Shown: piece by piece, positions 35,597-43,338 of the stretch
Position numbering within the stretch: the stretch's first letter is position 1
How the letters are laid out: every line of letters starts with the position of its first letter
NCBI GenBank assembly: GCA_944320135.1
Contig: CALUGI010000020.1
Location: 1 to 59,533, forward strand
DNA: 59,533 bases
Source of the DNA: an uncultured Phocaeicola sp.
GTDB taxonomy: Bacteria > Bacteroidota > Bacteroidia > Bacteroidales > Bacteroidaceae
Direction: 5' to 3'
The notes under the pieces: model-generated
Seen by the model: the letters and a program-made list of their open reading frames with translations, nothing else
Database searches by the model: none
What the model was told of the DNA's origin: nothing
Position numbers and translations under genes: made by a program

Positions 35597-38074
35597 CTAC
35601 CTGCCGGTTTCTACGGTTGCCGGCTTCCCGCAGAAGGCTCCTTGCGGAAGCGGAACAATAGTCTTGCTGCCGTTGTACGTCACGGTTATCTCCTTCAGTC
35701 CGGCATTCATGCAGGCATCCGTCACCGACACACGGGATTTTCCATTTTCTGTCTTTATCATCAGCGCGCACGGGGCGGACACTTCAAGTGAAACTCCCTT
35801 GAATTCAAGCCTCAACCCCTTGCCGCCCGGATAGAACACGGCCTGAATCAGACGCTTGTCGGACGACTGCACGGCTTGCACCAACGTATCGTTCCGAAGC
35901 ACGCGGAACGGAAGTTCGTCCGAGGGCTCCCCTTTGCCCGTATATACCGCATAGCCATACGTATCGTCCAAAGGCTTCTGTCCGTGGTCAATCCACAAGC
36001 GGAGAATCCTCACACTGTCGGGCAGGTTGTCCAGCTTCCCGTTCGACTTGTTGCGCCCTGTCCAGTCCGCAGGGCGGGTTTCGCAAGCCACGAACGCATC
36101 CCGACTGTATTCGGGAAGCACGCGATAGGCAAACTTGCCTTCCTGCACTATCCATGAACAGCCCTTCTTTCCTGCATTCCAGCGGTGCAACCCTTCAGAA
36201 AGCGCTTTCCTTTGTCCGTTTCCGCAGAAATACACATCGTTCACCCATGCCGTCTGGTCGAGCGTAGTGCGGACGTTTCCAGGTTGTTCCGGTTGCTTGT
36301 TGGTGACACCCGCCCCCAACGCCACGACATAATCTCCTTGAATGAACCACGACTTGCAGGCTTTCACTCCATACAGAACCTCATTCTGTCCGATGCTGCT
36401 TCCCCGGTCGTTCACTCCCTCCTTCTCCGAAGCGTTCATCTTCTCGAAGATGTATCCGGCCGCCGCGTCTCCGCTTCCGTCCGTAGCCGCTCCCGCAAAA
36501 TTGTGCTTGCTGCAATATCCCCTCCAGTTGACCACCGGCTTCAGGCGCTCCATCCCCTCGCGTGCGGTCACTCCCGGCGAAGCGGTCACGTCCCAGCCTC
36601 CCATAATGGGCCTGTATTCGTTCCCTTCACGCTGGAAAAGCGTCATGCCGTCTGTGGGATAGAAGTTGTATTCGTCGGCGAAGTCCGGCGCGCTTTCCAG
36701 TCCGTCGCAACGCACGGAAGCCATGTTGACGATGAGATGGAAGTCGGGCGTCTTCTTTATCAGGTCATCGTTGTTGAAGAACCAGCGCGTTCCCGAATAC
36801 ATTCCCGAAGGATAGCCGCCCATGTTGATACGGTTTTCCTTTACCTCTTTCTGCAAACGTTTCAGTTCCGCCCGTTCCTCATCCGTAAAACAGTCCGACC
36901 AGTCGCGCAATATCACATTCAGCATGTTCGCATACGGAATTTTCTTCTCCGCAACGCGATACGCATACGACCCTCTGTCTAAACAAGGAAGCGTAAAGCC
37001 CTTATAATAATACCAGTTTCCTCCCCGGAAAAAGTTCATTACGGCCTCCTTATTCTCCTTCTCTAACTTCTTTTCCCAAGGAGTCCCTTTCAATATGCTC
37101 AGAATTTTAAGCGCGTTGAACGTACCGTCAATCGGATAGCCCCATACCAGACACTGCTTGCCATGTCCCCATCCCGCTCCGTCGGCGGTGAATCCTTCCG
37201 TCCAGAAAGACGAGCCGACGGTGTGCTGGGAAGTCGTGCTGATTCCTCTCCTGCACACTTCGGCCAGCGTCTCTATCATAGGCACGGAACTGTACATGGC
37301 CGCCACGGGAAGCAGCGGACGGTAGGCCAATGCGTTTCCTCCCACCCACCAGACATGGTTGCGGAAACGCTCTATCGAAACGACGTTCTTGTCCGTTTCG
37401 TCATGCCTCAACGGTTGCGTGTACGCTTGAAGTCCCAACACCTTCAGCATGTCGCACGCAGCCACAAGCAGCGTATCCTTGCTCCCGGCCTCGGCCTCAT
37501 CCATCTTGTCCAACCAGGCGAAATAAATGTTCTCCGCTGCCGTGGGAATGGCAAAGCAAGAAGCATGAAAACGCGGACTGCTGTTGGAACGCCGGACTTC
37601 CAGCATTCCGTAATGCGTCACGGCCTTCAACACTTCGGGCGAAAGGGCTTCCTCCGCCGCCAGCTCCTTCTTCCGGTAAGCGTCGGCTATGCAACATATA
37701 CGATTGAGCGCATCGCCGATAAAGATTCCCACCTTGTCGTTAACCGTTGTATGGAATCCTTTCTTATAGATGCCGAGACGCTCGAACTCGGCTTCCGTAG
37801 CATCCATGTCCGAAAACGTCCCCTTATCCGTCAGAAGCTCCAGACATTGCCGGGCGGACAAAGGCATGGCCACTTTTTCGAACCGATACGGATGTGCGTG
37901 CAGACGGGCGCGCAGCTCTTTCATGGCCGCACGCTCCATGCTGTCCGTGCAAGCCGCAGCTTCCTGATAATAACGGTGATAATTGTCGAAAGCGAACTTC
38001 ACTTCCTTCTCCTGCCCGAACGCAAACAAGAACATCGGGCAAACGAAAAGCAACAGGCAAATTCTGTTTCTCAT
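35597..38074 (-). CDS. Polysaccharide lyase family 8, hyaluronate/chondroitin-AC-like
   Basis: An 825-residue secreted lyase with signal peptide MRNRICLLLFVCPMFLFAFGQ. An (alpha/alpha) toroid (about 25-380) carries NHVWWVGGNAL (catalytic Asn candidate near 240-247) and ADGAGWGHGKQCLVWGYPIDG, where His304 and Tyr313 are nine residues apart, as in pneumococcal hyaluronate lyase (His399/Tyr408). Beta-sandwich domains follow (MASVRCDGLES, GWDVTASPGVTA). It should cut a uronic-acid-containing chain and differs in active-site spacing from the other PL8 in this locus, so the two probably attack different bonds or decorations. It has a perfect promoter of its own (38145-38175) after the terminator of the SusC operon. 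Confidence 0.8.
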   Translation of the reverse strand: MRNRICLLLFVCPMFLFAFGQEKEVKFAFDNYHRYYQEAAACTDSMERAAMKELRARLHAHPYRFEKVAMPLSARQCLELLTDKGTFSDMDATEAEFERLGIYKKGFHTTVNDKVGIFIGDALNRICCIADAYRKKELAAEEALSPEVLKAVTHYGMLEVRRSNSSPRFHASCFAIPTAAENIYFAWLDKMDEAEAGSKDTLLVAACDMLKVLGLQAYTQPLRHDETDKNVVSIERFRNHVWWVGGNALAYRPLLPVAAMYSSVPMIETLAEVCRRGISTTSQHTVGSSFWTEGFTADGAGWGHGKQCLVWGYPIDGTFNALKILSILKGTPWEKKLEKENKEAVMNFFRGGNWYYYKGFTLPCLDRGSYAYRVAEKKIPYANMLNVILRDWSDCFTDEERAELKRLQKEVKENRINMGGYPSGMYSGTRWFFNNDDLIKKTPDFHLIVNMASVRCDGLESAPDFADEYNFYPTDGMTLFQREGNEYRPIMGGWDVTASPGVTAREGMERLKPVVNWRGYCSKHNFAGAATDGSGDAAAGYIFEKMNASEKEGVNDRGSSIGQNEVLYGVKACKSWFIQGDYVVALGAGVTNKQPEQPGNVRTTLDQTAWVNDVYFCGNGQRKALSEGLHRWNAGKKGCSWIVQEGKFAYRVLPEYSRDAFVACETRPADWTGRNKSNGKLDNLPDSVRILRLWIDHGQKPLDDTYGYAVYTGKGEPSDELPFRVLRNDTLVQAVQSSDKRLIQAVFYPGGKGLRLEFKGVSLEVSAPCALMIKTENGKSRVSVTDACMNAGLKEITVTYNGSKTIVPLPQGAFCGKPATVETGR

Positions 38075-38144
38075 AATACGCTATAAATAAAAAGTTTATA
38101 CTATTTCTCAATACAAACGGCAAAGACGACAAAGGTTTTCCCGC

Positions 38145-38175
38145 CAAATATACGACAATTACAAGTCAGGACAAA
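38145..38175 (-). promoter_or_regulatory. Promoter of the second PL8 gene
   Basis: On minus, TTTG (38172-38175), 19 bp, TATATTTG (38145-38152): a perfect match. Expected start near 38138 gives a leader of about 64 bases. The -33 box overlaps the T-run of the terminator next to it. Confidence 0.75.
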
Positions 38176-38212
38176 AAAATCGTCCGCACGTTTTCATCAA
38201 AACATGCGGACG
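38173..38212 (-). terminator. Terminator of the SusC2 operon
   Basis: On minus CGTCCGCA-T-GTTTT pairs with AAAAC-G-TGCGGACG around GATG (38181-38212), followed by ATTTTTTTG. It lies about 33 bases past the stop of the DUF4955-type gene and closes the long SusC-to-DUF4955 operon. Confidence 0.85.
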
Positions 38213-38244
38213 TTTTACAAAAACGTCTCCGCGTTTCCGACCTG

Positions 38245-40551
38245 TCATTTCAGCTCTTGCAGCCAAGCCGGAACGAAGCCTAACCTTTTCTCCAATTGCG
38301 CCTCGTAAAGCGATTCGGGGGATACCTTCACGCCCGTGCTTTCTTCGTATGTGAGCTGCCCTTCTTCCTGCGAGAAAGAAACCGGTTTTCCGTGCGTGCC
38401 GACCACGATAGGCGGATAAATCTTCCACCACTTGTCTGCATTGTCCCACCATTTGAAGGATGCAGAGTAGTCTTTATTGTTCTCGTCCGTCGTGCCCGTC
38501 ACGTTCAGATTCCACAAAGTCAAGTCGCTCAGATGGTTCGGAGCTTCCTTGTCGTCACCGCCTTCATGATAATATACCAGTCCTCCGCTGCAACAGTCGA
38601 AAAGCGTGGCGCGGGGCTGGGAAGCGTGCGACTCAAAGCAAGTGTTCGCTCCCCAAGTGGAACGCCACACCACGGTGCCTATGCTGGGCTTCGACACTCC
38701 GCATCCGTGCCACTGCCCCTCGCCTATCGCCTTGCCTGGAGCAGCCTCAGCATCGCGGCTCTCGTCTCTCACCGCACCCATAAAAATGCGTGTGGAGCCG
38801 TGCGAGCGTACCGCATCGTGTCCCCGGTTTCCTCTTATCGCAATGTTGTAAGCCGAGCAGTTGGCCGCCTCGGTAAAGGCGACGGCCTCGCTCACATTCT
38901 CGAAGTCCACGTTGCGAACCCACGAGTTGACCGTCCGCATCATCACTATCATCTTGTATTCCGAGTCGTGCTTCCAGGCATCTTCTGCCGGCGCACCGCT
39001 CCCATGATGATAATACGGAGTGACGGAGTTTCCCACGAAAGCGAGGTCTTCGATGCCGACATTCTCATAAGGACGATATTTATACAGCTTCCACCCTCCG
39101 TCATAATCTTTGTATTTCACCTCCACGTCGTGCATCATCGGCTCATAAAAAACTACCCTGTTTCCGCTGACCGACTTCACTTGATGGTATTCGCGCACGT
39201 ACACCCCGTCGTATGTGCCTCCGGAAGCGGGACTTTTCGTGATTGCCCAGTCCGCGCCGGGCGTTATCGGGCCAAGTTCTTCCGCCACTAATTCCGGATC
39301 ATTGCTCCGCAGGCGCAGCTCCACCCAATCGCCGGGCTTGAATCCGCTTGCGTCCGCCACCTCCACCGCATTTGTTCCACGCACCGCATCAGCAATCACC
39401 TCCGTCGGGGAACTGCTTCCCGAATAGCTTTTTATCGTCAGAAGCGGGGCCACGTCATACTCGTCCCCTCCCGTGGTGAGCTTCCCTCCGTTCGAACCTT
39501 TCATCACAAGGCGGGTCTTGTCCGGGCCGTCGCCTTTGATAATGAAGTTTCCGCCTATGATGTCATACGGGAAGACTTTCTTCGACGAGCTGTTCTCTCC
39601 CGCTTCCCCGTTGTGCAGGATGTATTCTCCTTCGGGGAAATAGATTACAATGCGTGCGTTCGCGTTGGAGGCTTTGGAGTTGGTTTTCCGTATCAGCCCG
39701 TTCTTGTCCAAGATATCGATGAAGGCGTCGATGGCCGAAAGGCCGTTTTCCGCCATATACTCCTTCACGTTATACACCGTATATCCCCATGCGAACCCGT
39801 CTTTCGGAGCGGTCTCCCCACGGTCGTATCCGGCATACGAATAGTCGAGCAGCACGTTGTCGGCACTCCCCGTCAGGAAGCGTTTCCAAGCCTCGGCCGT
39901 TCCGTCATTCTGCACGCCCACGCTGAACGCCTCTCCGAGGCAAGGGGTCAATGCCAGCGTGCGCGATTCCTCGTCAAGCGACACAGCACTGTAGAGCGAT
40001 ACGGCGCTTTCCGTCTTTCCTGCAAGCGAAGGAGCGGGCGCATCGCTGAGACGCATCCATTGCACCCCGTTGTACGACACTTGCCAGCACCCGTCTTCAT
40101 CCAACGAGAGCCGGGGAGTCAGCACGGGCTTCCCGGTATCCAACAAAGCCGGGGCAGGCTCTCCCGATATGCCCTCCAACTCATATTCCTCTCCCCGCAG
40201 ACGGTAATGCCAATAGCCGTCTTCTCCGATGCCGAGCAAGGGAATATCGTTTTCGTCCGCCGCCCGCACGCGGATGTCCGTAACCGTTCCGTCGTCCAAA
40301 CGCAGTTTGTATGCTCCTTCTCCTTCGGAAACATAGTCCACAACTTCCGCACGCCCGTCCGCCAGCAGCTGGCAAGCGGCAATGTTCCGGCTGTACAAAT
40401 CTAAAAGTTCGTTCACCGTCTCAGGCTGGCCCGTCTCCGGGACAGCTTGAGGCCCGTTGTCTTCCGAACAACCTGCCAGCGACAGAGCAACTGCCCAACC
40501 CCACAAGGCCGGAAAAACCAAGCGTTTCATATATCTTTCCATCGCTTTCAT
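38245..40551 (-). CDS. DUF4988/DUF4955-type surface lipoprotein with beta-helix
   Basis: A 768-residue lipoprotein (lipobox SLAGC, then SEDNG, a likely surface-export signal). N-terminal residues about 45-160 hold two W-repeats of the DUF4988 kind (PLLGIGEDGYWHY, PRLSLDEDGCW). The rest is a DUF4955-like right-handed beta-helix (ARIVIYFPEGEYILH, NFIIKGDGPDKTRLVMKG, then GIEDLAFVGNS, NSWVRNVDFENVSEAVAFTEAANCSAYNIAIRGNRGHDAVRSHGS). The order 'NARIVIYFPEGEYIL ... IIKGDGPDKT' is the capping start of a pectate-lyase-type helix. Histidines and acidic residues near 560-660 could be catalytic. No function is proven for the family; a lyase is likely. It is the last gene of the SusC2 operon. Confidence 0.65.
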   Translation of the reverse strand: MKAMERYMKRLVFPALWGWAVALSLAGCSEDNGPQAVPETGQPETVNELLDLYSRNIAACQLLADGRAEVVDYVSEGEGAYKLRLDDGTVTDIRVRAADENDIPLLGIGEDGYWHYRLRGEEYELEGISGEPAPALLDTGKPVLTPRLSLDEDGCWQVSYNGVQWMRLSDAPAPSLAGKTESAVSLYSAVSLDEESRTLALTPCLGEAFSVGVQNDGTAEAWKRFLTGSADNVLLDYSYAGYDRGETAPKDGFAWGYTVYNVKEYMAENGLSAIDAFIDILDKNGLIRKTNSKASNANARIVIYFPEGEYILHNGEAGENSSSKKVFPYDIIGGNFIIKGDGPDKTRLVMKGSNGGKLTTGGDEYDVAPLLTIKSYSGSSSPTEVIADAVRGTNAVEVADASGFKPGDWVELRLRSNDPELVAEELGPITPGADWAITKSPASGGTYDGVYVREYHQVKSVSGNRVVFYEPMMHDVEVKYKDYDGGWKLYKYRPYENVGIEDLAFVGNSVTPYYHHGSGAPAEDAWKHDSEYKMIVMMRTVNSWVRNVDFENVSEAVAFTEAANCSAYNIAIRGNRGHDAVRSHGSTRIFMGAVRDESRDAEAAPGKAIGEGQWHGCGVSKPSIGTVVWRSTWGANTCFESHASQPRATLFDCCSGGLVYYHEGGDDKEAPNHLSDLTLWNLNVTGTTDENNKDYSASFKWWDNADKWWKIYPPIVVGTHGKPVSFSQEEGQLTYEESTGVKVSPESLYEAQLEKRLGFVPAWLQELK

Positions 40552-40563
40552 AACAGTTTAGGT

Positions 40564-42429
40564 TCACTCTATCACCGCACCCACGCCCTCATATTCCGGT
40601 TTCAGCGTGTATTTTCCTTCATGCGGGACGGAACCTTCCTCGAAAGGAGTCGTGTTCAGTTCTAAAGGCAGGACATTTCCCGTGAAACTTGCCGGAGGAT
40701 TGCTGAAGAGCACCTTCCACGCATAAACCGTTGAAGCCAAAGACGTGCATACACGGTTGCCTTCAAAGTTTGCGGCATCGAACGGAACATCCGTTCCCAC
40801 CGTGTTCAGCAAAGCATTCGACGCAGCTCCGGAGGGTTCTTTCTCGCTATTGTACCAAAAGAGGTTGTCCTTTATAGTCCATGCCTCAGAAGCGCAATCA
40901 AAATTCGCCAATTTTCCTTCCCATACGGCTTGATTGATGAAGGTGTTGTTCTCCACTTTCAACACATCTATAGACGGACTTCCCATCAGTATGTTGAAGC
41001 AAGCATAACGGTCTGCGGCATTGCAATAAACGACATTGTTCCGAAATTCAATCGTGCCATACGCCTTTTTCTGCAAATTCAAGAAGTTTCTTGAATCCGC
41101 AGGTGGCAACGAGAAGTAGCAGGAACGAATCATCAGATAATCGATGCCCACCCCTCCGCTGAAATAAGCGAAGTTCATGCCATCGGGCAGGATAACCCTG
41201 CAATTTTCAAAATACACTTTGCCCACCGAAGCACTCCCTCCTAAAGAAAGGATATTCGCGCCGTTATCTGTCGAGGTCAGCTCTATCCCTTTGCACAAGA
41301 AGTCACCGTCTATAGCCAAGTTTCTCTTCGTAGTTTGCGCCCTTGAAGCCACCCCTTTCTTCTCGCCAATCAAAGTCACTCCGCCCGCTTTGGTCAAGGT
41401 TGCCGTAGCGCCTTCCGCAATGAAGTAGATGCCTTCCGCCGAAATGGTTCCGCCATCTTCTACTAATACGGCTCCAGGATTGTCGTATCTGTTGATGGTT
41501 ACATCGCCCACTGCTACGTCGAATCCCGCAAGGTAATCGTCGTAATAGCTTTCTGAGGCGACCTTTGCTTTCAGCTCGTCCGTTACGGTATAGACGCCTT
41601 CCGTCCGTTCCACCACGATGACGCATTCGGAAGCTCCCTCAGGAGGGGTGACGGCAAACGTTTTCATGCCGTCCGCATCCTCCTTGGGGGCTGCTTTCCA
41701 CTCTGCCGGGACTTTCACCCGCAGCAGAGCCTCATCCGGAAGAGCGCTTCCTACGTTTACCCTGAAAACAGCTTCTTCCCCGCCTTTTAAAGTCCACACA
41801 TCCTCATCGGCCAGACCAAGGCTTTCCTTGTCGATGGCGCAAACCAAGTCTTTCACGACAGGGATATTATAAGTCTCGCCATTCATTACAATTACAAAAT
41901 TGTCTCCGCTCGGATAAGCCTCCGTGATGGGATTCGCGTCCGCGTTCGTCCCTGCCGGAGAACCGCCGCCGAGTTCTTCCCAATCGCCGCCGTATCTTAC
42001 CCACCAGCGGCCGCCTTCAATCTTGAACTCCGGCGTGACTGTAGCATTATCGCCGTTCTCTGCCACGGCACGCTGGCCCGTGTCCATTCCGCCAATCACC
42101 CAGTTTCCCGTTTCCGGGCTGATTTCGACCGAAGGATAGTTGCCTCCGATTGCGCCGGGAGTCAGGCGGTAAGTTTCTCCGTTGCTCAATGTCAGCAGAT
42201 AGGTGTCGCCATCCTGCGACCACTCGGTGATGGTTTTGTTTCCGTCAAGCATGACGCGGACAATGTTCATATTGTCGTTCAGCAGTTCCACCTGATCTTC
42301 CACGCTCGCCACACGTTCGGCCAAAGCGTCGATGTCTCTTTCCAAATCGTCCGTATTGCATCCGGCAAACAGCCCTGCCATCAGACCTAACAGCACAAAT
42401 AGTATATTTTGTCTCATCATGTTCTGCAT
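40564..42429 (-). CDS. DUF4988 lipoprotein with coiled coil and beta-helix
   Basis: A 621-residue lipoprotein (lipobox LFAGC, then NTDDLE). A heptad coiled coil follows at once (ERDIDALAERVASVEDQVELLNDN, about 28-55), then W-repeats (PSVEISPETGNWV, PEFKIEGGRWWVRYGG), a beta-sandwich linker (about 190-330) and a right-handed beta-helix (about 330-560: GIYFIAEGATATLTKAGG, VYFENCRVILPDG, DYLMIRSCYFSL, TIEFRNNVVYCN, DVLKVENNTFINQ). The 12 bp gap to the next gene shows operon membership. Same domain order as the protein at 43339, so they arose by duplication. Likely a stalked surface glycan-binding protein; catalysis cannot be excluded. Confidence 0.65.
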   Translation of the reverse strand: MQNMMRQNILFVLLGLMAGLFAGCNTDDLERDIDALAERVASVEDQVELLNDNMNIVRVMLDGNKTITEWSQDGDTYLLTLSNGETYRLTPGAIGGNYPSVEISPETGNWVIGGMDTGQRAVAENGDNATVTPEFKIEGGRWWVRYGGDWEELGGGSPAGTNADANPITEAYPSGDNFVIVMNGETYNIPVVKDLVCAIDKESLGLADEDVWTLKGGEEAVFRVNVGSALPDEALLRVKVPAEWKAAPKEDADGMKTFAVTPPEGASECVIVVERTEGVYTVTDELKAKVASESYYDDYLAGFDVAVGDVTINRYDNPGAVLVEDGGTISAEGIYFIAEGATATLTKAGGVTLIGEKKGVASRAQTTKRNLAIDGDFLCKGIELTSTDNGANILSLGGSASVGKVYFENCRVILPDGMNFAYFSGGVGIDYLMIRSCYFSLPPADSRNFLNLQKKAYGTIEFRNNVVYCNAADRYACFNILMGSPSIDVLKVENNTFINQAVWEGKLANFDCASEAWTIKDNLFWYNSEKEPSGAASNALLNTVGTDVPFDAANFEGNRVCTSLASTVYAWKVLFSNPPASFTGNVLPLELNTTPFEEGSVPHEGKYTLKPEYEGVGAVIE

Positions 42430-42438
42430 TTTATATGG

Positions 42439-43320
42439 TTAAACCTCGGCACTTGTTACTTCAACTTTCAGCCCTTTTACCGTCCGGTAATTCTCCGGAG
42501 AGTATATCTGGAAATATATCATGTATTCTCCCGGTTCCAAATCCTCCGGCACGCGGATAGTCACTTCGTTTTCCGTAAGCGTTACTTTCAGCTTGGTCGG
42601 CTCGATAATAACGCCGCTCACGTTGGTCTGCGTCACGGTCAGTGTCTCGGTTCCGCCTTGCTTTATCGTCACTTCCGATGCGGAGAAGGTCATGTCTAAG
42701 CCGCCTATATGCACCGTCACGTCGTCTTCCGGATTTTCGCTGAGAGAGAAGGTGATTTTGTTGCCTTCCACCTTCACTCCGCCGACAAAGATGCTGGCAG
42801 GTATGTCCGCGATGTCTGCATAGCCGTAGCGTCCCCCGATGCGTTTCGGTTCTTCTCCGGCAAGCTGATAGCACCAATAGCCTTCCTCATCGATGGAAAT
42901 CACGGGAGTCTGCCCGTCTATTCCGTCGGTCGGACGGGCGGAGACGGGTTTTCCTTCTCCATCCGTCAGCACAGTCACCTCGCCCATCACCGAGTATGTC
43001 CAGTTCCCGTCCTCGTTGATTCCCACTACGGGAATATCTTCTTCCGGCTGGCCGCCGTACACGACGAGTTCCGTTCCGTCGCTCAATGAGAAAGTGTAGT
43101 TTCCTTTCTCGTCCATCTCGTATGAAGTGACGAACGTAAGCCCTTTCGCCACCTCGTAGAACGATTGGATATTGGCGTTCAAAGCCTCCAAGTCGTTGGT
43201 CAAAGCATCCAGACGGGCATTCAGTCCGTCAATGTCGTTTCGGATATCGTCTTCCTCGTTGCACGAAGCAAGTCCTGCCAAGGAACACATTCCGAGCATC
43301 AGTATAAACAGTTTTTTCAT
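42439..43320 (-). CDS. DUF4988-type coiled-coil surface lipoprotein
   Basis: A 293-residue lipoprotein (lipobox GLASC, then NEEDD). A coiled coil of about 35 residues (DIRNDIDGLNARLDALTNDL, then EALNANI) is followed by three glycine/aspartate-rich W-repeats (GTELVVYGG; PVVGINEDGNWTY, about 95-110; PVISIDEEGYWCY, about 140-155) and a C-terminal Ig-like sandwich (about 185-290, ending VKGLKVEVTSAEV). It is the shortest of the four DUF4988 relatives and lacks the beta-helix head. The coiled coil suggests a trimer or a complex with the coiled coils of the two neighbours. Probably binds glycan or scaffolds the others on the surface. Confidence 0.65.
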   Translation of the reverse strand: MKKLFILMLGMCSLAGLASCNEEDDIRNDIDGLNARLDALTNDLEALNANIQSFYEVAKGLTFVTSYEMDEKGNYTFSLSDGTELVVYGGQPEEDIPVVGINEDGNWTYSVMGEVTVLTDGEGKPVSARPTDGIDGQTPVISIDEEGYWCYQLAGEEPKRIGGRYGYADIADIPASIFVGGVKVEGNKITFSLSENPEDDVTVHIGGLDMTFSASEVTIKQGGTETLTVTQTNVSGVIIEPTKLKVTLTENEVTIRVPEDLEPGEYMIYFQIYSPENYRTVKGLKVEVTSAEV

Positions 43321-43338
43321 TGTCAGTTCGTTTTAAAG

